5,771 nucleotides of DNA from Legionella sp. (GTDB lineage: Bacteria > Pseudomonadota > Gammaproteobacteria > Legionellales > Legionellaceae), in the NCBI GenBank assembly GCA_004297865.1, contig SCSO01000202.1, positions 1-5,771 of the forward strand, written 5' to 3'. The stretch's first letter is position 1, and every line of letters starts with the position of its first letter. Positions 1 to 5,327 of this stretch are shown in pieces. The notes under the pieces are model-generated. The model saw only the letters and a program-made list of their open reading frames with translations, had not been told where the DNA came from and made no database searches. A program made the position numbers and the translations under genes.

Positions 1-1
1 A

Positions 2-244
2 CCTGGGAAAAGGAAGAACATGGTGCAAGGGGATGCAGCGGACTTAATTCAACCTATTTATGATCAATGGCTACCTTGGATTCAAGGTTTAGAAAAAAAT
101 GGCTTAGAAGAAGCTTGGCGGGCTACCATTCTTCACCCTGAACAACTGAGCTATCGTTTGCAGGATGAAGACGTTGAGCTTTCTTTTAACCTTCCAGCAG
201 GTGCTTATGCTACTGCGGTATTACGGGAATTAGTTAACTACTAG
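2..244 (+). CDS. truD: tRNA pseudouridine(13) synthase TruD, C-terminal end (5' truncated by window edge)
   Basis: Only the last 80 residues are present; the frame is open from base 2 and ends at TAG 242-244. TruD converts uridine 13 of certain tRNAs to pseudouridine in the cytoplasm. The tail reads ELSFNLPAGAYATAVLREL, which matches the conserved TruD C-terminus (E. coli has a closely similar LPAGSFATSVVREL). The upstream piece WLPWIQGLEKNGLEEAWRA fits the helical segment before it. The catalytic Asp and most of the fold lie to the left of the window, so activity cannot be judged. The ATG at base 20 is internal, not a start: the reading frame continues upstream of it. The gene converges on rluB and the two coding regions overlap by 11 bp. 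I am confident of the family; the symbol rests on the C-terminal motif alone. Confidence 0.85.
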   Translation, partial: PGKRKNMVQGDAADLIQPIYDQWLPWIQGLEKNGLEEAWRATILHPEQLSYRLQDEDVELSFNLPAGAYATAVLRELVNY

Positions 245-971
245 GTAGAGTTGCAAGAAACTCTGCAACTTCCTTAGGACTTAACTCATAGCTTTGTCCA
301 CGATTTAAAAATCGGGGCATGGATAATGAACCATAACGAATACGAATCAAGCGGCTGACTTCTAGACCTTGCGATTCCCATAAACGTCGTACTTCACGAT
401 TACGGCCTTCGTTTAAAGTCACATGATACCAAGAGTTAGAGCCTTCACCACCACGAAATTGGACACGAGTGAATTTGGCAGGGCCATCATCTAACTCTAC
501 CCCTTTTTCTAAGCTTTTGATCATATCAGGGCTCACTTGACCACGAACTCTTACTGCATATTCGCGTTCTAATTCAAATTTAGGATGCATTAGCTGATTG
601 GCTAAATCGCCATCATTGGTAAAAATCAATAAACCGGAGGTATTGAGATCCAAACGCCCTACTTGCACCCAACGTCCTTGCCTTAAATGCGGTAAATTAT
701 CAAATACCGTTTTATCGAATTTAGGATCATGGCGACTGGAGATTTCTCCAACGGGCTTATGATAAACCAAAATACGAGTATTTTGTTTTACTTTTAAAGG
801 ATTGGGGATTAGTTTCCCTTTCACAGTGATTTTATCTTGTGGACCTGCCGAATCACCTAATTTGACGGGTTGACCATTGACTTGTACCCAACCACTTTCA
901 ATCCAACGCTCCATCTCACGACGGGATCCTAAACCTGCTTGGCTTAGGATCTTTTGTAACCTTTCACTCAT
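234..971 (-). CDS. rluB: 23S rRNA pseudouridine(2605) synthase RluB
   Basis: This encodes 245 residues of the RsuA/RluB/RluE/RluF family, which isomerises specific rRNA uridines. By overall similarity and gene context it is RluB, which acts on U2605 of 23S rRNA. An N-terminal S4 RNA-binding domain (about residues 2-48, RLQKILSQAGLGSRREMERWI) is followed by the synthase domain. That domain shows KPVG (72-75), the catalytic loop GRLDLNTSGLLIFTNDG (105-121, nucleophile Asp108) and NEGRNREVRRLWE (187-199). E. coli RluB is about 290 residues with a basic tail; this one lacks such a tail and stops soon after the fold. The ATG overlaps the scpB stop as ATGA, and there is only a weak purine stretch about 11 nt upstream, so translation is probably coupled to scpB. 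It is the last gene of the block, and its 3' end overlaps truD by 11 bp. Another RsuA-family specificity cannot be fully excluded. Confidence 0.93.
   Translation of the reverse strand: MSERLQKILSQAGLGSRREMERWIESGWVQVNGQPVKLGDSAGPQDKITVKGKLIPNPLKVKQNTRILVYHKPVGEISSRHDPKFDKTVFDNLPHLRQGRWVQVGRLDLNTSGLLIFTNDGDLANQLMHPKFELEREYAVRVRGQVSPDMIKSLEKGVELDDGPAKFTRVQFRGGEGSNSWYHVTLNEGRNREVRRLWESQGLEVSRLIRIRYGSLSMPRFLNRGQSYELSPKEVAEFLATLPSS
247..270 (+). other. Inverted repeats at the truD/rluB 3' junction
   Basis: Just past the truD stop two mutually exclusive hairpins are possible: AGAGTT with AACTCT (247-252 with 259-264, 6-nt loop) and AGTTGCA with TGCAACT (249-255 with 264-270, 8-nt loop). No run of T follows, so it is not a classical intrinsic terminator, and the DNA also encodes the rluB C-terminus. 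It could stabilise the truD 3' end or be chance. Confidence 0.3.
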
Positions 972-1534
972 TCAGTAACACACTCTTCTTGGGGACTTGC
1001 TAAAGTCAATGATTCTAATACTTCCGGTAAGGTAGGAAGTTCGTTTAAATGATGCAGATTAAAATAATTTAAAAACTCTTTAGTCGTGGTGTAAACCGCT
1101 GGTTTTCCCACCACATCCTTATAGCCTGCAACACGAATCCATTCTCTCTCTAAAAGAGTTTTCATAATATAACTATTAACACTTACTCCGCGTATTTCTT
1201 CAATATCACCACGAGTCACTGGTTGCTTATAAGCAATTATGGCCAAAGTTTCAAGTAAAGCGCGGGAATATTTGGCGGGTTTTTCAATTTGTAGACGAGC
1301 GACCCACTGACTGTATTCCTTTTTAGTTTGAATTAGATAGCCAGAGGAGTTTTGGATAAGTTCTATAGGTCTTTGATTATAATCCTCTTTTAACAAATCT
1401 ATCGCTGCGATAATCTGCTCTAACTCCGGCTTTTGCCAGTCGTCAAAGAGTTCTTGAATTTTCTCCAAGAGTAAAGGTTCAGAACTGCTTAATAGTACTG
1501 CTTCAATGATGTGTTTTAATTCCATCGCGTCCAT
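968..1534 (-). CDS. scpB: Segregation and condensation protein B (ScpB)
   Basis: ScpB (188 residues) is a winged-helix (kite) protein. As a dimer it binds ScpA and, through it, the Smc ATPase to form the bacterial condensin that compacts and helps segregate the nucleoid. Family signatures are an N-terminal ELKHIIEAVLLSSSEPL, the core SRALLETLAIIAYKQPVTRGDIEEIRGV (about 90-117), and GKPAVYTTTKEFLNYFNL (about 143-160) followed by LNELPTLPE. The length is usual for the family. The chosen ATG (1534-1532) has AAGG 9 nt upstream; the second Met (codon 4) would be too far from it. The gene starts 1 nt after the scpA stop and ends in an ATGA overlap with rluB, so all three are almost certainly co-translated. 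A cognate smc gene is expected elsewhere in the genome. Confidence 0.95.
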   Translation of the reverse strand: MDAMELKHIIEAVLLSSSEPLLLEKIQELFDDWQKPELEQIIAAIDLLKEDYNQRPIELIQNSSGYLIQTKKEYSQWVARLQIEKPAKYSRALLETLAIIAYKQPVTRGDIEEIRGVSVNSYIMKTLLEREWIRVAGYKDVVGKPAVYTTTKEFLNYFNLHHLNELPTLPEVLESLTLASPQEECVTE

Positions 1535-1535
1535 T

Positions 1536-2330
1536 TTAAGCTGCCTTAATGTGAATGGGTGAAAAAGGCTGATTCTGGGTAATCACTAATAGTGATTGTC
1601 TGGCTAATTCAAGAATGGCTAACATAGTGACAACCAAGCCCATGCGCCCTTCCTTTAAATCAAACAACTGTGTAAATTCAACTGCAGACTCTTCTTGAAT
1701 ACGCAGCAAAATATTGCTCATGCGTTCCCGCACGGTCATGACCTCACGCGCAATCTCATGTTTAGAAAAATTCATTTCTTTTTGTAATAAACCTTTCATG
1801 GCTTCAATTAACTCAGCCAAGTCCACTTCAGGATGCACTTTAATGGTTTCAATTTCATCAGGATTAACTTCTACGAGAAAATAGTCACGATCACGACGTG
1901 GTAAAGCATCCAACAATTCCGCTGCATGTTTCATTTGTTCATAAGCTTGTAAGCGACGAACCAATGCCATACGAGGATCTTCGTCTGTTTCTTCTTCACT
2001 ACTTGGAGTGATTGGTAAGAGCATACGTGATTTAATTTCAGCTAGAACTGCAGCCATCAAAAGATAATCGGCAGCTAATTCTAATTTTTGATATTGCATT
2101 AACTCGATGTATTGTAAGTATTGCTGAGTAATACTCACCATAGGAATGTCTAATATATCGAGATTTTGTTTACGTATGAGGTATAACAAAAGATCTAAAG
2201 GCCCGCTAAACGAATCTAGCAGGACCTCCAGAGCATCAGGTGGAATAAATAAATCATCAGGAACCTGAGTGTATTCTTTACCAGCAACCATAGCTTTAAA
2301 TTCAGGTTTTACTGCGAGTTCTGTTTCCAT
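1536..2330 (-). CDS. scpA: Segregation and condensation protein A (ScpA)
   Basis: ScpA (264 residues) is the kleisin subunit that bridges the two heads of Smc and carries the ScpB dimer in the Smc-ScpAB condensin. The N-terminal kleisin part is clear: FSGPLDLLLYLIRKQNLDILDIPMVSITQQYL (about 41-72), then LAADYLLMAAVLAEIKSRMLLP (about 85-106). An acidic linker SSEEETDED (110-118) follows, then a middle region rich in charged residues, and a C-terminal winged helix (LVVTMLAILELARQSLLVITQNQPFSPI, about 232-259). The first 35 or so residues precede the usual family start, so a later start at Met14 is possible. The first ATG is preferred because it overlaps the trpS stop as TAATG. Only a weak GGGA lies upstream, which suggests translational coupling to trpS. 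Confidence 0.95.
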   Translation of the reverse strand: METELAVKPEFKAMVAGKEYTQVPDDLFIPPDALEVLLDSFSGPLDLLLYLIRKQNLDILDIPMVSITQQYLQYIELMQYQKLELAADYLLMAAVLAEIKSRMLLPITPSSEEETDEDPRMALVRRLQAYEQMKHAAELLDALPRRDRDYFLVEVNPDEIETIKVHPEVDLAELIEAMKGLLQKEMNFSKHEIAREVMTVRERMSNILLRIQEESAVEFTQLFDLKEGRMGLVVTMLAILELARQSLLVITQNQPFSPIHIKAA

Positions 2331-3544
2331 TAGTAGTCTAATCCCATGACTTCACGCACCGTTGTTAAAGTTTTTTCAGCTTCTTCCCGCGCTAATTCAC
2401 TACCTTCTGCGACTATACGTTTAACATAACCTAAATCCGATTCATAATCAGCAATTGATTCTTGAATAGGCTTTAATTCCTGATTGATTGCTTCAATAAT
2501 AGGACGTTTGCAATCAATACAACCAATACCTGCGGTACGACAACCCTGTTGAACCCAATCTTTGACTTCATTATTGGAGTAAATCTTATGGAACTGCCAA
2601 ACTGGGCATTTCTCAGGCTCACCTGGATCCGTGCGTTTAATGCGCGCAGGATCGGTAGGCATGGTTAATATTTTTTTCTCTACTTGTTGCGGTTGTTCAC
2701 GCAACATAATCGTATTGTTATACGATTTTGACATTTTTTGTCCGTCTGTCCCAGGCATTTTTGAGGTTTCTGTTAACATGGCCTGTGGTTCTACCAATAT
2801 AATTTTACCACTTCCTTCCAGATATCCTAATAAACGTTCTTTATCACCTATAGACAAATTCGATTGATCTTCCAGTAAGGCCTGAGCAGTTTTGATAGAA
2901 TCATGTTGACCATTTTCTTGGAATTGGCGGCGTAATTCCGTATACATGCTGCCATTCTTTTTACCCATTTTCTTAATGGCTTCTATAGCTAATTCTTCAA
3001 AGTTAGTTTCTTTACCATATAGATGGTTAAAGCGTCTCGCAACTTCACGAATCAATTCGATATGCGCTACTTGGTCTTCACCTACAGGCACATAATCTCC
3101 ATGATAAAGTAAAACGTCGGCACTTTGTAGTAAGGGATAACCTAAAAAGCCATAGGTGGCTAAATCTTTTTCCTTTAGTTTTTCTTGTTGGTCTTTGTAA
3201 GAAGGCACACGCTCTAACCAACCTAAAGGCGTAATCATGGATAATAAAAGATGCAACTCGGCATGTTCTGGAACCCAAGACTGAATAAATAAACAAGATA
3301 AGCCTGGATTAACCCCACAAGCTAACCAATCGATAATCATGTCCCAAACATTTTTCGCAATAAAACCAGGATCTTCATATTGGGTAGTTAGACCATGCCA
3401 ATCAGCCGCAAAGAAGAAACAATCGTATTGATGTTGTAATTTAATCCAATTTTTAAGAACTCCATGATAATGGCCAAGATGAAGCTTGCCACTAACGCGC
3501 ATTCCAGAAACCACTCGCTTATTTGGAGTAAAAAGTGCTGACAT
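2330..3544 (-). CDS. trpS: Tryptophanyl-tRNA synthetase, long form with four-cysteine motif
   Basis: This is a cytoplasmic class Ic aminoacyl-tRNA synthetase that activates tryptophan and charges tRNA-Trp. In the 404-residue protein counted from ATG 3544, the class I HIGH-type motif is LHLGH (21-25). AADWHGLTT (47-55) and GEDQVAHIELIREVARRFN (155-173) follow, and KMSKS is at 270-274. Many bacterial TrpRS are about 330-350 residues; this one carries roughly 70 extra residues (about 178-247) between the HLYG helix and the ILVEPQAML strand before KMSKS. After KMSKS, Cys313, Cys335, Cys342 and Cys345 form C-x21-C-x6-C-x2-C, close to the [4Fe-4S]-binding cysteines known in Thermotoga maritima TrpRS. 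The start is ATG at 3544-3542, because AGAGGA lies 5 nt upstream; the adjacent in-frame TTG (3547) would sit too close. The gene overlaps scpA by 1 nt and follows yciO by 35 nt. Confidence 0.96.
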   Translation of the reverse strand: MSALFTPNKRVVSGMRVSGKLHLGHYHGVLKNWIKLQHQYDCFFFAADWHGLTTQYEDPGFIAKNVWDMIIDWLACGVNPGLSCLFIQSWVPEHAELHLLLSMITPLGWLERVPSYKDQQEKLKEKDLATYGFLGYPLLQSADVLLYHGDYVPVGEDQVAHIELIREVARRFNHLYGKETNFEELAIEAIKKMGKKNGSMYTELRRQFQENGQHDSIKTAQALLEDQSNLSIGDKERLLGYLEGSGKIILVEPQAMLTETSKMPGTDGQKMSKSYNNTIMLREQPQQVEKKILTMPTDPARIKRTDPGEPEKCPVWQFHKIYSNNEVKDWVQQGCRTAGIGCIDCKRPIIEAINQELKPIQESIADYESDLGYVKRIVAEGSELAREEAEKTLTTVREVMGLDY

Positions 3545-3551
3545 CAATATC

Positions 3552-3557
3552 CTCTTC
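3552..3557 (-). promoter_or_regulatory. Ribosome binding site that fixes the trpS start
   Basis: On the minus strand the sequence reads AGAGGATATTGATG just before the gene. The purine-rich AGAGG sits about 5-6 nt before the ATG at 3544 but only 2-3 nt before the in-frame TTG at 3547, so the ATG is the better start. Confidence 0.6.
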
Positions 3558-3579
3558 TAGTTATTTATAATAAAACGCA

Positions 3580-4200
3580 TTAACGAAAAGGCTCAGGATC
3601 TCCTTTTCCTTCTCGAATAATGACTGGATACTCTCCAGTTAAATCTACAACGGTAGTGGGCTCTAAACCACAATTACCGCCATCAATAATTAAATCTGTT
3701 TGTGCGCCCAATAAATCCCGGATGGCTTCCGGCTCGCTTAATGGCGCTTTCGCCCCAGGTAAAATCAAGGTGGTGCTCATCAAGGGTGCGTCTAAACATT
3801 CTAATAAGGACAGCGTAATTGTATTATCAGGTATTCTTAGACCTAAAGTTTTACGCTTAGGATGCAACATAAGTCTAGGGACTTCATGCGTTGCATTCAA
3901 AATAAAAGTATACGCTCCAGGGGTGAACGCTTTCAATAACCTAAAAATAGGATTAGAGACCCGCGCATAAGTCCCCAATGAGGACAAATCAGCGCAGACC
4001 AGGGTCATATTATGATTTTTATCAAATTGACGTAATCGTCGAATGCGTTCCAAAGCGGATTTATTACCCAAACTACAGCCTAAGGCGTAGCCTGAATCGG
4101 TTGGATACACAATCAATCCGCCATCTTCAATGATGGAAACAGCCTTTCTTAACAAACGGGCTTGTGGATTATCTGGATGCAATGCATAAAACTGACTCAT
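3580..4200 (-). CDS. yciO: YciO-type protein of the TsaC/Sua5/YrdC family
   Basis: This encodes 206 residues, the same length as E. coli YciO, and resembles it throughout: SQFYALHPDNPQ at the N-terminus, GGLIVYPTDSGYALGC (27-42), TPGAYTFIL (93-101), KRKTLGLRIP (115-124), TTVVDLT (182-188) and REGKGDPEPF at the end. The family includes TsaC/Sua5, which make threonylcarbamoyl-AMP for the t6A37 tRNA modification. YciO is a paralogue that does not simply substitute for TsaC, and its cellular role is unsettled. The start is ATG 4200-4198: it has AGGGGA 4 nt upstream and gives the E. coli-like MSQF N-terminus. An in-frame ATG at 4233 would run into rnm and lacks such a site. The gene lies 11 nt after rnm, the same pairing as in E. 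coli. A true TsaC should be encoded elsewhere. Confidence 0.92.
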   Translation of the reverse strand: MSQFYALHPDNPQARLLRKAVSIIEDGGLIVYPTDSGYALGCSLGNKSALERIRRLRQFDKNHNMTLVCADLSSLGTYARVSNPIFRLLKAFTPGAYTFILNATHEVPRLMLHPKRKTLGLRIPDNTITLSLLECLDAPLMSTTLILPGAKAPLSEPEAIRDLLGAQTDLIIDGGNCGLEPTTVVDLTGEYPVIIREGKGDPEPFR

Positions 4201-4204
4201 AAAG

Positions 4205-4210
4205 TCCCCT
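4205..4210 (-). promoter_or_regulatory. Strong ribosome binding site of yciO
   Basis: The minus strand reads AGGGGACTTTATG, a strong Shine-Dalgarno sequence 4 nt before the ATG at 4200. It lies in the 11-nt gap after the rnm stop. It decides against the longer in-frame start at 4233, which would place this site inside the coding region. Confidence 0.75.
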
Positions 4211-4211
4211 G

Positions 4212-5036
4212 TTAAATATTCCATTCTTGCCATATAGGCGTACAGTTTACTGGTAGTTGCCGTTGACGTCCAAGGTTTACTCGTGATGTTTTATCGCCAT
4301 GAAAATCAGATCCCGAAGAAGCCAATAAATTAAAGCGAAGACAGGTAGCTGCCATTTCTTTAATTTGCATAACATTGAGCTCTCCGGAGACTACTTCCAT
4401 TCCATCACCATCAGCGTCTTTAAACTCATTAATTAACTCATGCAATTTAGAACGCGTCAATCCATATTTCAAAGGGTGAGCAATCACTGATTGCCCTCCA
4501 GCCGCTTTAATTCCTGCAACAGCTTCAGGGATGCTAATCCAAGGGGTAGGAACATAAGCCGCTTTACCTCGAACTAAATATTGTTTAAAAGCAGCTTGCA
4601 GATCCTTAGCCATTCCCTCATTGACCAGCGCATGAGCATAATGAGGGCGCCCTACTCGTTGGTGACCTGCTACGGTACATGCTTTATTGTAAGCATCATT
4701 AAGACCAAGACGCTCTAGAATTGTACCAATTTGTATTGCACGATCAATCCGGCTTTGATTTTGTTTTTGGATTAACTGCTCAAATTCCGGGGTTTGTTGA
4801 ATGTGATAGCCCAAGATATGAATGTCGTATTTTTTCCAACGCGTACTGAGCTCAATGCCGCGAATGATTTTTAGGGAAGTTTGCTCTGCCGCTTGCTCTA
4901 ATCGTGGATAACCGGCTAAGGTGTCATGATCGGTCAAGGAGATGCATTGCAGACCATTCTGCTGCGCTCTAGCGATGAGCTCTTCTGGGCTGAACTCCCC
5001 GTCAGAAAAATAGGTATGGCAATGTAAGTCGATCAT
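4212..5036 (-). CDS. rnm: RNase AM, PHP-domain 5'-3' exoribonuclease (YciV/TrpH family)
   Basis: This 274-residue PHP-domain metal-dependent phosphoesterase is slightly shorter than E. coli RNase AM (about 293). The E. coli enzyme trims the 5' ends of 5S, 16S and 23S rRNA precursors, and relatives also dephosphorylate 3',5'-bisphosphonucleotides such as pAp. All the expected metal ligands are visible: DLHCHTYFSDG (3-13; His5, His7, Asp12), TDHDT (35-39; His37), GIE (60-62; Glu62), HILGY (73-77; His73), GRPHYA (129-134; His132), AHP (186-188; His187) and GSDFH (242-246; Asp244, His246). The enzyme therefore looks catalytically intact. The ATG has no good Shine-Dalgarno (CCACCAATGAAACC lies upstream), so translation initiation may be weak. 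It is the first gene of the minus-strand block, next to yciO as in E. coli. Which substrate matters most here is inferred from E. coli. Confidence 0.92.
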   Translation of the reverse strand: MIDLHCHTYFSDGEFSPEELIARAQQNGLQCISLTDHDTLAGYPRLEQAAEQTSLKIIRGIELSTRWKKYDIHILGYHIQQTPEFEQLIQKQNQSRIDRAIQIGTILERLGLNDAYNKACTVAGHQRVGRPHYAHALVNEGMAKDLQAAFKQYLVRGKAAYVPTPWISIPEAVAGIKAAGGQSVIAHPLKYGLTRSKLHELINEFKDADGDGMEVVSGELNVMQIKEMAATCLRFNLLASSGSDFHGDKTSRVNLGRQRQLPVNCTPIWQEWNI

Positions 5037-5060
5037 GGTTTCATTGGTGGCAAAAGGAAG

Positions 5061-5089
5061 ATTATATCAAAGTTCTTCCCATTTGTATT
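5061..5089 (-). promoter_or_regulatory. Candidate sigma70 promoter for the rnm-yciO-trpS-scpAB-rluB block
   Basis: On the minus strand TGATATAAT is a perfect extended -10 (TGnTATAAT; the hexamer lies at 5066-5061). It is preceded at 17 bp by AATACA (5089-5084), a poor -35 of the kind that extended -10 promoters tolerate. Transcription would start near 5054, giving a leader of roughly 18 nt before the rnm ATG. This was found by eye and no start site has been mapped. Confidence 0.55.
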
Positions 5090-5097
5090 TTATAAAC

Positions 5098-5129
5098 GTA
5101 ACCTGTATTAGACGCAGTCGTAATACAGG
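5098..5129 (+). repeat. REP unit 1 (degenerate head GTAA)
   Basis: The head GTAA (5098-5101) is followed by a perfect 9-bp stem CCTGTATTA/TAATACAGG (5102-5110 with 5121-5129). Inside it is a small inner stem GAC-GCA-GTC with one unpaired G (5120). The canonical REP head is GTAG, so this copy has one substitution in it. Confidence 0.7.
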
Positions 5130-5196
5130 AACCCACTTCAACTTGTGTAATTGATATAGGGCCCTCAGCCAATTGAATTATTTTGTGGTATACATT

Positions 5197-5228
5197 CCTG
5201 TATTAGGACTGCGTCTAATACAGGCTAC
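5197..5228 (-). repeat. REP unit 2 (canonical GTAG head)
   Basis: Read on the minus strand from 5228, a GTAG head is followed directly by the same 9-bp stem (CCTGTATTA with TAATACAGG) and the inner GAC-GCA-GTC, here with an unpaired C instead of G. The two units differ only in the last base of the head and in this unpaired base, so no position paired in the proposed fold has changed. GTAG immediately 5' of an imperfect hairpin is the hallmark of REP sequences recognised by RAYT (TnpA-REP) proteins. Confidence 0.75.
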
Positions 5229-5263
5229 GTGTCTTTTTCAGGGCTCGTGCCAGAGAAAACCAC

Positions 5264-5293
5264 TTGCACAGTACAGCATTTTTGCACTATTCT
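5264..5293 (+). promoter_or_regulatory. Weak candidate promoter for the phoH-like gene
   Basis: TTGCAC (5264-5269) as -35 and TATTCT (5288-5293) as -10 are separated by 18 bp, which would start transcription near 5300, ahead of the proposed TTG start at 5328. TTGCAC recurs at 5282-5287. The match is modest, and in AT-rich DNA such pairs arise by chance. The region 5231-5327 shows nothing stronger. Confidence 0.3.
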
Positions 5294-5327
5294 TAAAGTA
5301 TGGTCACATGCCTTAACTTACAATATT

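Larger units (their letters stand above)
5096..5230. repeat. REP pair (BIME-like), two inverted palindromes around a 63-bp centre
   Basis: Two 36-nt arms (5096-5131 and 5195-5230) are reverse complements at 34 of 36 positions and flank 63 bp of AT-rich DNA. Each arm is itself a hairpin, so the unit could form two separate stem-loops or one long one. The organisation (two REPs with heads outward and 3' tails facing each other) is that of bacterial interspersed mosaic elements. The centre contains the palindrome AGGGCCCT (5158-5165) and AATTG/CAATT halves around it, perhaps traces of a further symmetric structure. The pair fills most of the spacer between the divergent rnm and phoH-like genes. 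No transposase is present, so any mobilisation would need a RAYT protein encoded elsewhere. Confidence 0.75.

Noticed and set aside
2631..2867. Open frame of 78 codons on the plus strand inside trpS
   Set aside because: It is antisense to the KMSKS region of trpS, which is conserved for its protein sequence; no independent coding signal.
3078..3296. Open frame of 72 codons on the minus strand in another phase of trpS
   Set aside because: The in-phase trpS translation is strongly conserved here; the alternative product is rich in Arg and Cys as expected of an out-of-frame reading.
3564..3569. TATAAA on the minus strand upstream of trpS as an internal promoter
   Set aside because: There is no acceptable -35 at 16-18 bp and no extended -10; AT-rich spacer DNA easily gives such a hexamer.
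3620..3970. Open frame of 116 codons on the plus strand inside yciO
   Set aside because: It is fully antisense to a clear yciO gene, has no ribosome site that I can see and its translation resembles no family I know; it is a by-product of the yciO codons.
4201..4233. Longer yciO start at the ATG of 4233
   Set aside because: It would overlap rnm by 22 nt, lacks a good ribosome site and adds 11 residues absent from E. coli YciO; the ATG at 4200 has a strong site.
5102..5129. Intrinsic terminator for a neighbouring gene
   Set aside because: The stem is followed by AACCC rather than a T-run, and neither flanking gene ends here; both diverge from this spacer.
5096..5230. CRISPR array or insertion-sequence ends
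   Set aside because: There are only two copies, inverted rather than direct, with internal hairpins and no transposase or target duplication; REP fits better.
5247..5327. GTG 5247 as the phoH start
   Set aside because: AGGG is only 3 nt upstream, and the extra 27 residues (many Cys, His and Thr) do not resemble the N-terminus of YbeZ.
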